From NCBI RefSeq assembly GCF_029087225.1, contig NZ_JARFJD010000012.1, positions 62,001 to 126,000 of the forward strand: a stretch of 64,000 nucleotides of DNA, in the 5' to 3' direction. Under the pieces are notes generated by a model. It did no database searches. It was not told where the DNA came from and saw only the letters and a program-made list of their open reading frames with translations. Shown here piece after piece: positions 52,288 to 63,053 of the stretch (within the stretch, counting starts at the first letter, position 1; each line of letters starts with the position of its first letter). Origin of the DNA: Limnobacter olei (GTDB lineage Bacteria > Pseudomonadota > Gammaproteobacteria > Burkholderiales > Burkholderiaceae_B). A program made the translations under genes and the position numbers.

Positions 52288-55023
52288 ATGTTTCGCGCAG
52301 TTGCAAGCCACAGCAGTGCTCAAATCGCCATGTCAGCAGGCAGCAATGCCTTGGGAAGAAGCGGCTCAGGCTCAGCATCCACCAAGATAATTGGCCCCCT
52401 GGCCAGCAAGCTCAAAGACATTCGGCAAAATACCCATGCGAATTTGAAGCTCCAGTTGCAGAAAAGCTTGCCCCCGCTGAAGTTTGAACAGGCCAGCGAA
52501 TTGGCTGAACAGATTGAAACTGCTGAACCTGATTTCAACCAACTTCATGCCCGTGTAGAGGAATTTGTTCAACGTAACAAGAATGACCCCGAGGCAATAG
52601 TCAGTGCACTGAAATATTTGAATAGCCAACTCATGATATTGAGTACTGCGGAAAGGCAGATGAAGGCCCAAGATGCCCAGACGACACAATCGCTGATGCG
52701 AGGGCTGAAAACCTTGATCGACAACTCGGCAAGCCGGGGAGAATCTATTATTCAAAGACTGTCGAATACCAAAATTTCTCCGGTATTTACTGCCCACCCT
52801 ACCAATTTCAACAAACCTCAGGCCAGTGAAATTGTTCTTTCTCAACTTGAAAATATTGCTAGCCCCCGAGGCAATGCAAAAGTCTGCCAAGAGCTATGGG
52901 AAATTCAAGGGGTACGAGAATTGAAACCTACCGTGCAAGACGAGGCCAATCAGTTCTCTGCCAATATCAGGCACCTGCACAGTTCTGGCCGCACCATTCA
53001 CGAACAGATCAACCAACAGCTCTCGGGACTGCCCAATAATTTGAAACTGTCGAAACCCTTGGTTGAAGCGGGTAACTGGGTTGGAGGTGATCGGGATGGC
53101 AACCCGAATATTGATGCAACCGTGCTAAAGGACGTGGTCAAAACCCTGAGCACGGCAGCGTTTGAGTACTTTGAACAAGAAATTGGCAAAGAGAACAATA
53201 CCCAAACAGGCAGCCTGTGTAACCTGCTTTGCAAATCTGGGCATTCGGAATCACTTGGTCTGATTCGGGAAAAACTGGCGCGAACCCGAACACATTTGGT
53301 GGGCAACAGCCCATTGCCAATTCAAGGCGATTTGTACCTGAACGCAAATGAACTGGTACATGATCTTGAATCTTTGAGCATTGCCAGTTTGAATACTCAA
53401 GAAAAAGCGACCGTTCAAGAGAAACTGGATTTGCTGAAACTGGATGCCGACAGCATCGGTTTTCACGGTGCCAGTACCGATATTCGGCAAAACAGCGCCA
53501 TGAATGAAAAAACAGTCGGTGAATTGTTGAGAAGGTCTGGCGGCCCAAGCAATTACGAAAGCCTGGGAGAAATTGAAAAGCAGACCTTGTTGACCAACTT
53601 GCTGCTCAACAACAAAACTGTACTGAGCGATGCACCTATCGAGGGTCAAAGCGAGAATGCCGAATTTGATCGCGAAATAGCATTGATCAAAAGTTACAAA
53701 ACCATTCACGACAGTTACGGGCCGCAGGCACTGAAAAACTGTATTACGGCCAACACAGAAACCATGAGCGACATGCTTGAAGTGATGTTGCTGCTGAAAC
53801 ACGCAGGCCTGGCCGATGAGCAAGGCATCAAGATGAATGTTGTCCCCCTGATTGAAACTGTGAATGACCTGCACAACGGCCCGGCCATTTTGAACAGCAT
53901 GCTGAACAACCCATGGTACCGTCAGGCGCTTCAAGCCAGCGGCAATCAGCAACAAATCATGGTGGGCTATTCCGACAGCAATCGATTGGATGGACCACTC
54001 GCCTCGAGTTGGGCCGTGTATGAAGGTACAGCCAAGATGCTTGAAGTAGCGGAGCAGCGCGGCGTGAGTTTGCATGTGTTTCATGGCCGAGGCGGCACAG
54101 AGGCCAGGGGTTCAGGCGATTCTTATGCGCAGGAAATCAAATCAAGCAACGGCGCCAGCTTGCTGACCGGCATGCGTCAAACCGAGCAAGGTGAAGAAGT
54201 GCCAGCAAAATATGGCACAAAAACAATGTCGCAATCCAACCTGGCAGACATGGTGGGCTCAACGCTTGAGACTATGGCAATTGGCAAAGACCAACAAATT
54301 GCAAAATACGCCAGCACCATGGAAAAACTTGCTCAACATGCACGCAACCACTATGAAAGCCTGTACTCCAATCCTGAGCTTCCCCATTTTTTTCAAAGCA
54401 GTACACCGATTGAATTTGTCGGTAAATCCAATGCTGGCAGCCGCCCTGCCTCGCGCGCAAACACGGCTGGGGGCGGCCTCAACCTTGACAAACTGCGGGC
54501 CATACCTTGGGTGGGTTCGTGGTATCAATCGGGAAGCGCAATGCCCGCATTTTTTGGCACAGGCAGCGCACTGAAAAACTTCATCGATCAACCGGCTGGT
54601 GCCAACACCACACCCGCACAACGAACTGCACAACTACAAACCATGTATCAGGAATGGCCTTTCTTTAAAAGCTTTATTGACAGAACCGCCACCGCCATGG
54701 AAAAAGCGGACATGAAAATTGCCCAAGAGTATGCAAAGTTGGCACCGGTTCAATCGCAAGGCGTGTTTGAGGCGATCAAGAATGAATATGAACTGACAAA
54801 AGAAATGATCTTGAGTATCAAACAAAGCAACGACTTGATGGATCACAATCCCGTTGATGCGGAAATACTTGCTGTGAAAAAACCGTTGACACAGGCGGCC
54901 CACGCCATGCAAATTGGATTGCTCAAGGCCCACCAGCAAGCGGGCCCCGAGATTCAAGAAAGACTGATCAAACCTATTGTGATGTCGATGCAGGCAATCG
55001 CCAGTTCCAACCGCTTTGGTTAA
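52288..55023 (+). CDS. Divergent phosphoenolpyruvate carboxylase
   Basis: 911 residues, GGAG before the ATG. PEPC fixes bicarbonate on PEP to give oxaloacetate. Conserved parts are FTAHPT (His170), WVGGDRDGNP, DIRQNS (Arg400), VPLIETVNDL, VGYSDS, FHGRGGT (Arg601), GSRPASR and RAIPW. By comparison with my memory of E. coli PEPC, GYSDSAKDAG is GYSDSNRLDG here (catalytic Lys546 position Arg), TAHPTE is TAHPTN, and the aspartate-inhibition residues Arg832 and the Asn of the RNTG end are not evident. A Ser/Gly-rich 30-residue N-terminal segment is unusual. Monocistronic downstream of prpF. Confidence 0.8.
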   Translation: MFRAVASHSSAQIAMSAGSNALGRSGSGSASTKIIGPLASKLKDIRQNTHANLKLQLQKSLPPLKFEQASELAEQIETAEPDFNQLHARVEEFVQRNKNDPEAIVSALKYLNSQLMILSTAERQMKAQDAQTTQSLMRGLKTLIDNSASRGESIIQRLSNTKISPVFTAHPTNFNKPQASEIVLSQLENIASPRGNAKVCQELWEIQGVRELKPTVQDEANQFSANIRHLHSSGRTIHEQINQQLSGLPNNLKLSKPLVEAGNWVGGDRDGNPNIDATVLKDVVKTLSTAAFEYFEQEIGKENNTQTGSLCNLLCKSGHSESLGLIREKLARTRTHLVGNSPLPIQGDLYLNANELVHDLESLSIASLNTQEKATVQEKLDLLKLDADSIGFHGASTDIRQNSAMNEKTVGELLRRSGGPSNYESLGEIEKQTLLTNLLLNNKTVLSDAPIEGQSENAEFDREIALIKSYKTIHDSYGPQALKNCITANTETMSDMLEVMLLLKHAGLADEQGIKMNVVPLIETVNDLHNGPAILNSMLNNPWYRQALQASGNQQQIMVGYSDSNRLDGPLASSWAVYEGTAKMLEVAEQRGVSLHVFHGRGGTEARGSGDSYAQEIKSSNGASLLTGMRQTEQGEEVPAKYGTKTMSQSNLADMVGSTLETMAIGKDQQIAKYASTMEKLAQHARNHYESLYSNPELPHFFQSSTPIEFVGKSNAGSRPASRANTAGGGLNLDKLRAIPWVGSWYQSGSAMPAFFGTGSALKNFIDQPAGANTTPAQRTAQLQTMYQEWPFFKSFIDRTATAMEKADMKIAQEYAKLAPVQSQGVFEAIKNEYELTKEMILSIKQSNDLMDHNPVDAEILAVKKPLTQAAHAMQIGLLKAHQQAGPEIQERLIKPIVMSMQAIASSNRFG

Positions 55024-56525
55024 ACTGAACCGCCCGCATGAATAGGTGGGCGTTTGCCTGCCCATGGCTTGGCCTGCTCAAGCTGGGCAGCCAGGCTAAG
55101 CAACACATTTTCCTCACCAAAACGGCCAGTGAACATCATGCCCACTGGAATGCCTTGCGCATTCCAGTGTAAAGGCGCACTCATGGAGGGTTGACCCGTG
55201 ACGTTGGCCGGCATGGTTTGGGAACAGTACTGATACACGCGCCTCCCCGCTTTCAACACAAAATCTTTTCGCTTGGCGATAAAACCAATTGGCAAATAGC
55301 TAAGTGCCTTCAATTCAATCATTTCTTGCGGGGTTGGGCGAAGGCCTCCAACTGCAATTGGCAATTCGCCCAAGGTACTGGTCAACAGCGCATCGTAGGG
55401 TTCGAAAAATGTCATCCACTGGCGAGAAAACTGCGCCATGGTCCACACCGCATCGGCCACATCACCACCATTAAAACTGCGACCTAATTTCATCAATGCC
55501 CATGTCCGTGCCTCAAAATCAGCCGCCTTGCCTTTTCTTCCCAACACGCGCTCACCTTCTTTCAAGGTAGCAGCCATTTCTGAACACACCAACACGGTGT
55601 AGGCGTAAATAAATTCTTCCTTGTGAATAGGCAGGCGAACTTCTTCACAGGTGTGGCCAAGGCTTTCAAGCAACTTGACTGTTTCAAGCACACCTGCCTG
55701 GCAATCAGCATGCAGGGTTTCACCCAAGGCGGGGTCCAATGAATAGGCGATTTTCAATTTCTTGGGCTTTGCTTCAATTGCAGCGGCATAAGTTTTTGCC
55801 GGCGGCGCAATGCGCAACAGTTGGCCGGGGTAGTTGCCTTGCAAGCAGTCCAGCATGTGCGCAGAATCCCGTACAGTGCGCGACACCACATGCTCAGCAA
55901 TGAAACCAAACCAGCCATCGGGCAGGTCGGGGCCAGAGGGCACACGCCCCCGCGTGGGCTTCAAACCAAACAAGCCAGTACACGATGCGGGTACGCGAAT
56001 TGAACCGCCTCCGTCGCTTGCGCTGGCCATGGGTACAATACCCGCCGCAACGGCAGCCGAAGCACCGCCACTGGAGCCACCAGGGCTGCGCAGTGGATCC
56101 CAGGGGTTACGACATGGCCCAGTCAGCTCAGGTTCAGTGGAAGGGGTAATACCAAATTCCGGCGTGGCAGTTTTACCAAAAATATTCAGACCCGCCCGCT
56201 TGAATCGCTTTACATATTCTGAATCTTCGGAGGGCACAAAGCCTTTGTAGAATCGGCTTCCGCTGCTCATCTCGACACCGGCATAACTGGCAATCAAGTC
56301 TTTCAATAGAAATGGAACGCCTGCAAAGGGCCCCTCGACAGTTTCTTTGGCGCGCGCACGTGCAATGTCGTACATGGGACGAATTACTGCATTAATGCGT
56401 GGGTTTACTTTTTCCGTGCGAGCAATGCTCTCCTCGAGCAATTCAGCCGCGCTCACCTCGCCTTTTTTGATTAACTCGGCAAGACCAAGGGCGTCGAACT
56501 GGTCATATTCTTTGAAACCTGCCAT
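55020..56525 (-). CDS. Amidase signature family protein
   Basis: 501 residues from the ATG at 56525 (GGAG upstream); an in-frame start at 56558 adds 11 residues. The Ser-cisSer-Lys triad is visible: Lys in PFLLKDL, Ser in [10 protein letters not shown] and Ser in [14 protein letters not shown]. It hydrolyses an amide or related bond; substrate unknown. Its stop shares a TTAA with the stop of the convergent PEPC gene. Confidence 0.9.
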   Translation of the reverse strand: MAGFKEYDQFDALGLAELIKKGEVSAAELLEESIARTEKVNPRINAVIRPMYDIARARAKETVEGPFAGVPFLLKDLIASYAGVEMSSGSRFYKGFVPSEDSEYVKRFKRAGLNIFGKTATPEFGITPSTEPELTGPCRNPWDPLRSPGGSSGGASAAVAAGIVPMASASDGGGSIRVPASCTGLFGLKPTRGRVPSGPDLPDGWFGFIAEHVVSRTVRDSAHMLDCLQGNYPGQLLRIAPPAKTYAAAIEAKPKKLKIAYSLDPALGETLHADCQAGVLETVKLLESLGHTCEEVRLPIHKEEFIYAYTVLVCSEMAATLKEGERVLGRKGKAADFEARTWALMKLGRSFNGGDVADAVWTMAQFSRQWMTFFEPYDALLTSTLGELPIAVGGLRPTPQEMIELKALSYLPIGFIAKRKDFVLKAGRRVYQYCSQTMPANVTGQPSMSAPLHWNAQGIPVGMMFTGRFGEENVLLSLAAQLEQAKPWAGKRPPIHAGGSV

Positions 56526-56659
56526 TTTTATTGTGTCTCCGAAAAACTTGGGTAGCAATTTATGTAAGTGAATATCTTACCCCACTCAGGTAATACCCAC
56601 CCGGATTAGAAAGAGGAAGAATAAGGCATCCAAAATTTTAATTGCGTTGGCTGCATCAC

Positions 56660-57107
56660 ATGAAACCACTGCTTATCGCTTGTGTAGTATTCAGCGACTA
56701 CCCCATAAAAACAATGGCTTACCAACGCTTCCTGAGTAGCCTGGGCGAAAAATGTGTCTATTCATTTCGCAGCCTTGAGCCTGATTTCAGCGAACTTTCA
56801 CACGCGAAGCTTGTTATCTGCGACATGAATATCATGGAAGAATTTGAAGAAGGCGCGTTGAGCAAGCTGGAGAACACTTTCCCCACAGCCAATATTCTTT
56901 TTCTTGAAGAAGACCACGGCGACATGTTTGTGAAGTTTTCAAATCACAGGGACATTTGCCGCCTGGGCAAACTTGCTGAAATCAATGTAATTCACTCAAC
57001 CTTGAAAGAACTGCTTCTACAGGTCAACCGAAAACCAAAAAAAACCAGCGTCCCCGAAAAGAGCGGATTGAACACACGTAAAAAAGCCACCCGAAGGTGG
57101 CTTTTTT
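56660..57107 (+). pseudogene. Receiver-like ORF lacking a stop before a terminator
   Basis: From the ATG at 56660 about 140 codons look like a response-regulator receiver-like domain (strand LVICDMNI, later ANILFLEEDHGD), but no output domain follows. The frame does not stop before the hairpin at 57081-57107 and continues to 57424 only as antisense of acnB. A transcript ending at the hairpin would have no stop codon. Most likely a 3'-truncated gene; the exact family is uncertain and the SD is weak. Confidence 0.45.
57081..57107. terminator. Bidirectional terminator after acnB
   Basis: AAAAAGCCACC, CGAA loop, GGTGGCTTTTTT. It lies about 35 bases after the acnB stop and has A/T runs on both sides. 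The stem and loop are identical to those after gltA (31600-31625). Confidence 0.9.
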
Positions 57108-57139
57108 ATGACTGTGTTGTTACAACTTGGCGGGCCTAC

Positions 57140-59722
57140 TTATGCCGCCAATTCAGCCTTGTTTGCAATGTCCACAAATTCCTTGATTTGATCAAAGTTC
57201 ATGTAACGATAAACTTCACCAGACACATTGCCCAGCATTTTCACTTGCTCCATGTACTCTTCCACTGTCGGGATCTTGCCCATCAGTGCACACACGGCAG
57301 CCAGTTCGGCCGAGCTGAGGTACACACGGGTGTCAATGCCCAGGCGGTTCGGGAAGTTACGTGTGGAAGTGGATACAGCGGTGGAACCCTTGCGGATTTG
57401 CGCCTGGTTACCCATACACAGTGAACAACCTGGCAACTCCATACGAGCGCCAGTGCGGCCCAAAATGCCGTAGTAGCCTTCTTCGGTCAGGATGTGCTGG
57501 TCCATCTTGGTGGGTGGTGCAATCCACAAACGTGTTGGGATGTCTGTTTTGCCTTCCAGTACCTTGCCAGCTGCGCGGAAATGACCAATGTTGGTCATGC
57601 AAGAACCGATGAACACTTCATCAATCTTGTCGCCAGCCACTTCACTCAAGAACTTCACATCATCGGGGTCGTTCGGGCAAGCCAGAATCGGTTCCTTGAT
57701 GTCTTTCAGGTCGATTTCGATCACTGCAGCGTATTCTGCATCCGCATCGCCTTTGAGCAATTCAGGGTTTGCAATCCATGCTTCCATGGCCTTGATGCGG
57801 CGTGTCAGCGTGCGTGAATCCTGGTAGCCCTGGGCAATCATCCACTTCATCAAAGTGATGTTGGACTTCATGTACTCGATGATTGGCTCTTTGTCCAAAT
57901 GCACGGTACAGCCAGCAGCAGAGCGTTCTGCAGAGGCGTCTGACAATTCAAAAGCCTGCTCAACTTTCAGTTGTGGCAAACCTTCAATTTCCAGAATGCG
58001 GCCAGAGAAAATGTTCTTCTTGCCTTTCTTTTCAACAGTCAACAGACCTGCCTTGATGGCGTACAAAGGAATTGCGTTGACCAGGTCACGCAAGGTAACG
58101 CCGGGTTGCATTTCACCTTTGAAGCGAACCAACACGGATTCAGGCATGTCCAAGGGCATTACGCCAGTGGCCGCAGCAAAGGCCACCAAGCCGGAACCGG
58201 CGGGGAAAGAAATACCGATCGGGAAACGGGTGTGCGAATCGCCACCGGTGCCCACTGTGTCGGGCATCAACAAGCGGTTCAACCAGCTGTGAATCACGCC
58301 GTCACCAGGACGCAAGGCCACGCCGCCACGGTTCTCGATGAAGTCGGGCAGTTCGTGGTGCATTTTCACGTCCACGGGCTTGGGGTAAGCGGCTGTGTGG
58401 CAGAAGGACTGCATCACCAAATCCGCAGAGAAGCCCAAACAGGCCAGGTCTTTCAATTCGTCGCGAGTCATTGGACCGGTGGTGTCCTGAGAACCCACAG
58501 TGGTCATCTTGGGTTCGCAGTAAGTACCGGGGCGAACACCTTCCACGCCACAGGCCTTGCCTACCATTTTCTGAGCCAGGCTGTAGCCCTTGGTTGATGC
58601 AACTTGTGAAGAAGGACGGCGGAACACTGGGCTTGGACCTTGACCCAAAGCAGCACGGGCGCGGTCAGTCAGACCACGACCAATAATCAGGGGAATACGG
58701 CCACCAGCTCGCACTTCGTCGAACAGCACATCAGTTTTCACAGAAAATTCTGCGATCACCGCGCCGTTTTTCAGGGCTTTGCCTTCGAATGGACGCAATT
58801 CGATTTCATCGCCCATGTCCATCTGGCTTACATCAAGTTCGATTGGCAATGCACCAGCGTCTTCCATGGTGTTGAAGAAAATTGGAGCAATTTTGTTACC
58901 CAGGCAGTAACCGCCGAAACGCTTGTTGGGAATGAAGGGAATGTCATCGCCGGTGAACCACAACACACTGTTGGTGGCTGACTTGCGTGATGAACCAGTA
59001 CCCACAACATCGCCTACATAAGCGATTGGGTTGCCTTTGGCGATCAGGGCTTGCAACTGCTTGATGGGGCCCACTTTGCCTGGCTCGTCGGCTTCAATAC
59101 CTGGGCGTGGGTTTTTCAACATGGCCAGGGCGTGCAATGGAATGTCAGGGCGGCTCCAGGCATCGGGCGCTGGGGACAAATCATCGGTGTTGGTTTCGCC
59201 GGTTACCTTGAACACGGTCAGCTTGATGCTTTGCGGCACTTCAGGGCGGCTGGTGAACCACTCGGCGTCGGCCCAGCTTTGCATCACTTTCTTGGCAGTT
59301 GCACTGCCCTTGTCGGCCAGGTCTTTTACGTCATGGAAGTAATCGAACATCAACAGCGTTTTTGACAAGGCTTCAGCGGCGATCTCGCCCACTTCTGCAT
59401 CGTTCAAGGCGTCGATCAACGGCTTGATGTTGAAACCACCCAGCATGGTGCCCAACAGGAAAGTGGCTTTCTTGCGGTCGATCAGCTTGCAAGTGTCGGA
59501 ACCATTCACGATGGCGGCCAGGAAAGCAGACTTCACCTTGGCGGCATCATCCACACCGGCGGGTACGCGGTTGGTGATCAGGTCGAGCAAGAATTCTTCT
59601 TCGCCTGCGGGCGGGTTCTTCAGCAATTGAACCAGATCAGCGGTTTGCTGGGCAGACAAAGGCAGTGGAGGAATGCCCAACGCTGCGCGCTCGGCAACGT
59701 GTTGGCGATAGGACTCAAGCAT
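57140..59722 (-). CDS. acnB: Aconitate hydratase B
   Basis: 860 residues with GGGAG before the ATG. AcnB is the main TCA aconitase, converting citrate to isocitrate. It has the AcnB-specific N-terminal HEAT-like domain and then the swivelling domain before the catalytic core. The 4Fe-4S ligands are in [18 protein letters not shown] and [17 protein letters not shown]. Monocistronic. A palindrome about 110-130 bases upstream matches the gntR-mdh site. Confidence 0.97.
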   Translation of the reverse strand: MLESYRQHVAERAALGIPPLPLSAQQTADLVQLLKNPPAGEEEFLLDLITNRVPAGVDDAAKVKSAFLAAIVNGSDTCKLIDRKKATFLLGTMLGGFNIKPLIDALNDAEVGEIAAEALSKTLLMFDYFHDVKDLADKGSATAKKVMQSWADAEWFTSRPEVPQSIKLTVFKVTGETNTDDLSPAPDAWSRPDIPLHALAMLKNPRPGIEADEPGKVGPIKQLQALIAKGNPIAYVGDVVGTGSSRKSATNSVLWFTGDDIPFIPNKRFGGYCLGNKIAPIFFNTMEDAGALPIELDVSQMDMGDEIELRPFEGKALKNGAVIAEFSVKTDVLFDEVRAGGRIPLIIGRGLTDRARAALGQGPSPVFRRPSSQVASTKGYSLAQKMVGKACGVEGVRPGTYCEPKMTTVGSQDTTGPMTRDELKDLACLGFSADLVMQSFCHTAAYPKPVDVKMHHELPDFIENRGGVALRPGDGVIHSWLNRLLMPDTVGTGGDSHTRFPIGISFPAGSGLVAFAAATGVMPLDMPESVLVRFKGEMQPGVTLRDLVNAIPLYAIKAGLLTVEKKGKKNIFSGRILEIEGLPQLKVEQAFELSDASAERSAAGCTVHLDKEPIIEYMKSNITLMKWMIAQGYQDSRTLTRRIKAMEAWIANPELLKGDADAEYAAVIEIDLKDIKEPILACPNDPDDVKFLSEVAGDKIDEVFIGSCMTNIGHFRAAGKVLEGKTDIPTRLWIAPPTKMDQHILTEEGYYGILGRTGARMELPGCSLCMGNQAQIRKGSTAVSTSTRNFPNRLGIDTRVYLSSAELAAVCALMGKIPTVEEYMEQVKMLGNVSGEVYRYMNFDQIKEFVDIANKAELAA

Positions 59723-59833
59723 GAGATCTCCCTAGATTGGGTGGGGTCAATAGAAACTGTGTAATTTTGAGGCAGTTCGCACGTGCACACAAGTGCTGCG
59801 ATGCAAAAGTGGCGGGGTTTCAGTGCCTCTCAA

Positions 59834-59854
59834 GTCTTATATATGATATAGGAC
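59834..59854. promoter_or_regulatory. Candidate GntR operator upstream of acnB
   Basis: The arms GTCTTATAT and ATATAGGAC flank a 3-base centre, giving eight of nine symmetric pairs. It lies 112-132 bases upstream of the acnB start on AT-rich DNA, and shares 16 of 21 positions with 37602-37622. Confidence 0.6.
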
Positions 59855-59904
59855 TTTCCCTTATTTTTGAAGAGGGCAAGGTCGATTCGGCCCGCTTTTA
59901 GAGC

Positions 59905-60909
59905 CTATTGTCGCTTTGTACGCTGATATTTGGCCGGGCTTACACCGGTGACCCGTTTAAAGGCGTGGGTAAAAGCGCTTTGATCGTTGTAAGCCAGGAA
60001 ACTGGCAATGTCCGCCAAGCTGAGATCACCTGCCTGAAGGCAGTTTTTCGCCATTTCAACCCGCACCTGCTCCAACTCATCTCTAAAACTGCTGCCCTGC
60101 TCTTGCAAGCGCCGTTGCAAGGTACGGGTACTGACACACAAACGGCGGGCCACTTCGCTCAAGCTCGGCAAGCCAGCGCCAACGGACTCCTGCAAGGCCT
60201 TCTGAAAACCGGGAATTGACTCTTCGCCATTCTTGACCTGCTTTAACAACAACTGCGCCTGCTGATCGAGCATGCTGCGCATGACATGGTCTGGCGACTT
60301 CAATGGCATTTCAAGCAAACTGACTGGCCACACCACTTCTGTGTAATCGCCTGCAAAACCCACCTTGCATTGAAAAAAAGTATCGAAATCACTTGGGTTT
60401 TCTGGCATGGGGTTGATGAACTGAACACGGCGTGGGTACACGGGTATGGCTATCAAATGCTGAGTGAATGCCACCAAGACACCAATGGCCACTGAATCAA
60501 CCCAGTGACCAGGGCGCCCGCGTTCGGCACCCCAACGCAGAATAATTTCATCGCCCTGAAACGCCACATTCAATGCATTGACGCTGTACACCAAATTCTC
60601 AAACTGCTGTAAACGGGCAAATGCTTCGCCCAAGTTGGTGCAGCAACTTGCCACATAACCCAACAGGCCCATGTTGGCCGGACGCACATGGGCAGCAATT
60701 TTCAAAGGCATTGCAGGGTCTTGAAGCGTTTGATAGGTCCACTGCAACATGGCCTGCCACTGCGGAACCTCAATGCGATTTAATTCACCCGCCACGGGCC
60801 GGGCAAATGGATTCGTTTGCGCAACATCGGGGTGCGTTTCAGCCAACCAGTCAAATAGCAGATTGACGTAGCTGGCAGAAATGTGTCCGAGATTAGAATG
60901 CTGGTTCAT
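59905..60909 (-). CDS. AraC-family transcriptional regulator (OruR-like)
   Basis: 334 residues. An N-terminal ligand domain of the Arabinose_bd type (about 15-200) is followed by a C-terminal double HTH (LSEVARRLCVSTRTLQRRL and DIASFLAYNDQSAFTHAFKRVTG split, then SPAKYQR). Divergent from the lipoprotein hydrolase, with a perfect palindrome in the 90-base gap, so local control of that gene is likely. Regulators of this group often respond to lipids or amino acids. Confidence 0.88.
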   Translation of the reverse strand: MNQHSNLGHISASYVNLLFDWLAETHPDVAQTNPFARPVAGELNRIEVPQWQAMLQWTYQTLQDPAMPLKIAAHVRPANMGLLGYVASCCTNLGEAFARLQQFENLVYSVNALNVAFQGDEIILRWGAERGRPGHWVDSVAIGVLVAFTQHLIAIPVYPRRVQFINPMPENPSDFDTFFQCKVGFAGDYTEVVWPVSLLEMPLKSPDHVMRSMLDQQAQLLLKQVKNGEESIPGFQKALQESVGAGLPSLSEVARRLCVSTRTLQRRLQEQGSSFRDELEQVRVEMAKNCLQAGDLSLADIASFLAYNDQSAFTHAFKRVTGVSPAKYQRTKRQ

Positions 60910-60913
60910 TATT

Positions 60914-60931
60914 TGACAATAAATATTGTCA
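60914..60931. promoter_or_regulatory. Perfect palindrome between araC-type gene and hydrolase
   Basis: TGACAATA-AA-TATTGTCA is an 8-2-8 perfect inverted repeat five bases from the regulator ATG and 69 bases from the hydrolase ATG. The embedded TTGACA could be a -35 element for the hydrolase promoter. Confidence 0.6.
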
Positions 60932-60999
60932 GAAGAGTTTTACCTGTTCTATGCTAGCGCGTATTCAACAATACAACTTCAACAAACAGACACCACAAC

Positions 61000-61971
61000 A
61001 TGAAAAAACACGCCACAGCAATCAAGCGACTAACCATTCTTTTCGCGAGCACTGCACTTTTTGGCCTAAGTGCCTGCAACGTTCAAGCGCCCGAGGGTGA
61101 AATTCAGGGTGCGGCGGGATTGGCCATTGCTGCCGAACGGGCCATTTCCGGACTTGAGCGCAAGGTACTTCAAATTGACGGCTTTGTGGTGCCCTATCTG
61201 CAGGGTGGCCAGGGCGAGCCCTTGGTATTGATTCACGGTTTTGGTGGCTCAAAAGACAACTTCAATCGGGTGGCTTATTACCTGACCAACCACTACACCG
61301 TTTATTCAATCGATGTACCAGGCTTCGGAGCCTCCACCCGCGACTTGGATGCCGACTATGTCATCAACACCCAAATTGACCGGGTACATGAAATTATTGA
61401 AAAGCTAGGGCTGGAGAAACCACACATTGGCGGCAACTCCATGGGTGGCTGGATCAGCGGTGCCTATGCGGCAAAGTACCCCGACAATGTGGCCTCAGTG
61501 TGGTTTTTGGCACCCGCAGGTTTGGTGGAGTCCAGAAAATCAGAAGTGATCCAGAAATTCGAGAAGACAGGTGAAATTGTTTTAACTGCAAGCAATCGCG
61601 AGGAGTTCGAGAAAATTGTGGATGTGGTGATGTATGAGCGCCCTGCTTTCGCACCCGGCTTTGTAGTGGATGCCATGGCTGCACGCGCTGCCACGGATCA
61701 ACCTTTGCACAAGCGCATTTACAAAGACTTTAAAACCGTGCCCTCTGACCTGGCTGCTGTGCTGCCAGCATCTGCATACAAGGGCCCAGGCCTAATTGTT
61801 TGGGGCAAGGAAGACCGGGTATTGCATGTGGATGGCGCGACTGAACTAAAAGCTGCCATGCCCGGGTTTGATGTCATCCTGATGGACAAAGTTGGACATG
61901 TCCCTATGATGGAACAACCCAAGCAGGTTGCAGCGGACTATGTGAAGTGGCGTGAGATGATTGCGCAGTAA
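61000..61971 (+). CDS. Alpha/beta-hydrolase lipoprotein (lipase/esterase-like)
   Basis: 323 residues. A signal peptide ends in GLSAC, with Cys26 as lipidation site, so it is an envelope lipoprotein. The fold shows the oxyanion motif LIHGFGG (78-83), nucleophile Ser147 in GNSMGGW, Asp272 in WGKEDRV and His300 in GHVPMME. Resembles Moraxella Lip3-type lipases. Esterase or lipase activity on short acyl esters is likely. Faces the AraC-type regulator. Confidence 0.88.
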   Translation: MKKHATAIKRLTILFASTALFGLSACNVQAPEGEIQGAAGLAIAAERAISGLERKVLQIDGFVVPYLQGGQGEPLVLIHGFGGSKDNFNRVAYYLTNHYTVYSIDVPGFGASTRDLDADYVINTQIDRVHEIIEKLGLEKPHIGGNSMGGWISGAYAAKYPDNVASVWFLAPAGLVESRKSEVIQKFEKTGEIVLTASNREEFEKIVDVVMYERPAFAPGFVVDAMAARAATDQPLHKRIYKDFKTVPSDLAAVLPASAYKGPGLIVWGKEDRVLHVDGATELKAAMPGFDVILMDKVGHVPMMEQPKQVAADYVKWREMIAQ

Positions 61972-62077
61972 AACGCTGGCGCAATTTCACAAAAAACAGG
62001 CTTGATCTCGCAATATTTCTTACTCAAAACCGCGCAAAATTTGAGTTATTAAAAAACCAACGCGCGGAGATTCACGC

Positions 62078-63007
62078 ATGGAACAGTTGATCGACCAGGC
62101 AATGCCCACTTTCAATTTGTTATTCGGCCCCAACCCGGATTGGAAGCAGGTGTTTCTTACCCTGCTCACCCCGATTTTCCTGGGTGCAACGCTGGTCGAA
62201 TACCTTTATTTGAAAAAAGTGGGCAAATCATTTTTCTTCAAGAAAAACGAAGTGATCAACAATATGTTGCTCGGCGGCACCTACCAGGCCATGGAGCTGG
62301 TGTGGTTTGCGCTGTTTGTGTCGGCATTCATGGAATGGATCTACTCCTTCCGCATCGCGACCATTGAAGTAACTCCGCTGAGTTTTGCTGCCTTGGTTTT
62401 CGGCATTGAGTTTTGTTATTACTGGTTTCACCGTGGCAGCCACCGGGTACGCTGGTTCTGGTGTGCGCATGTTGTGCACCACAGTGGTGAGAACATGACC
62501 ACCACCACGGCCATGCGCCAAAGCCTGTTCTATGCAGTGAACCTGCACCAAATTTTTTGGGCGCCCATGTTGATCATTGGCTTCCCCGTGTGGGCAGTGC
62601 TACTGGCCTACGGCATCAACCTGGGCTACCAGTATTTTGTGCACACCCAAGCCGTGAACAAATTTCCAAAATGGTTTGAGTACATTTTCAATACACCCAG
62701 CCACCATCGCGTGCACCATGGCCGCAACGATGAATACATCGACAAAAACTACGGCGGCGTATTAATTATCTGGGACCGAATTTTTGGCACCTTCGAGCCC
62801 GAAGTTGCGCCGGTGGACTACGGCATTGTTCGCCAACCCAAGACCAACAACATCTGGACGCTGAACACCCATGAATGGCGCGACATGTTTTCAGATGCAC
62901 TCAAGCCTGGCCCTGTTTGGCAGCGTATCAAGCACATATGGGCACCGCCCGAGTGGGTACGACCAGGCCTGAGCGATCAGTCCAACCTGCGCGACAAAGC
63001 AATTTAA
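62078..63007 (+). CDS. Fatty acid hydroxylase / sterol desaturase family protein
   Basis: 309 residues, GGAG upstream of the ATG. Four or more hydrophobic helices and the di-iron His clusters HRGSH, HVVHH and HHRVHH are the family signature. These enzymes hydroxylate or desaturate lipids at the membrane; the substrate is not evident. It lies 106 bases after the lipase-like gene in the same direction, so the pair may act on lipids together. Confidence 0.9.
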   Translation: MEQLIDQAMPTFNLLFGPNPDWKQVFLTLLTPIFLGATLVEYLYLKKVGKSFFFKKNEVINNMLLGGTYQAMELVWFALFVSAFMEWIYSFRIATIEVTPLSFAALVFGIEFCYYWFHRGSHRVRWFWCAHVVHHSGENMTTTTAMRQSLFYAVNLHQIFWAPMLIIGFPVWAVLLAYGINLGYQYFVHTQAVNKFPKWFEYIFNTPSHHRVHHGRNDEYIDKNYGGVLIIWDRIFGTFEPEVAPVDYGIVRQPKTNNIWTLNTHEWRDMFSDALKPGPVWQRIKHIWAPPEWVRPGLSDQSNLRDKAI

Positions 63008-63053
63008 GCAATCTTCTCGTACTACAATGGGTGGAACCTCAGAAGGATCACCC

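Noticed and set aside
57108-57424. 3' part of the open frame starting at 56642
   Set aside because: It is antisense to the acnB C-terminus and lies beyond a terminator; only the first part was kept as a possible truncated gene.
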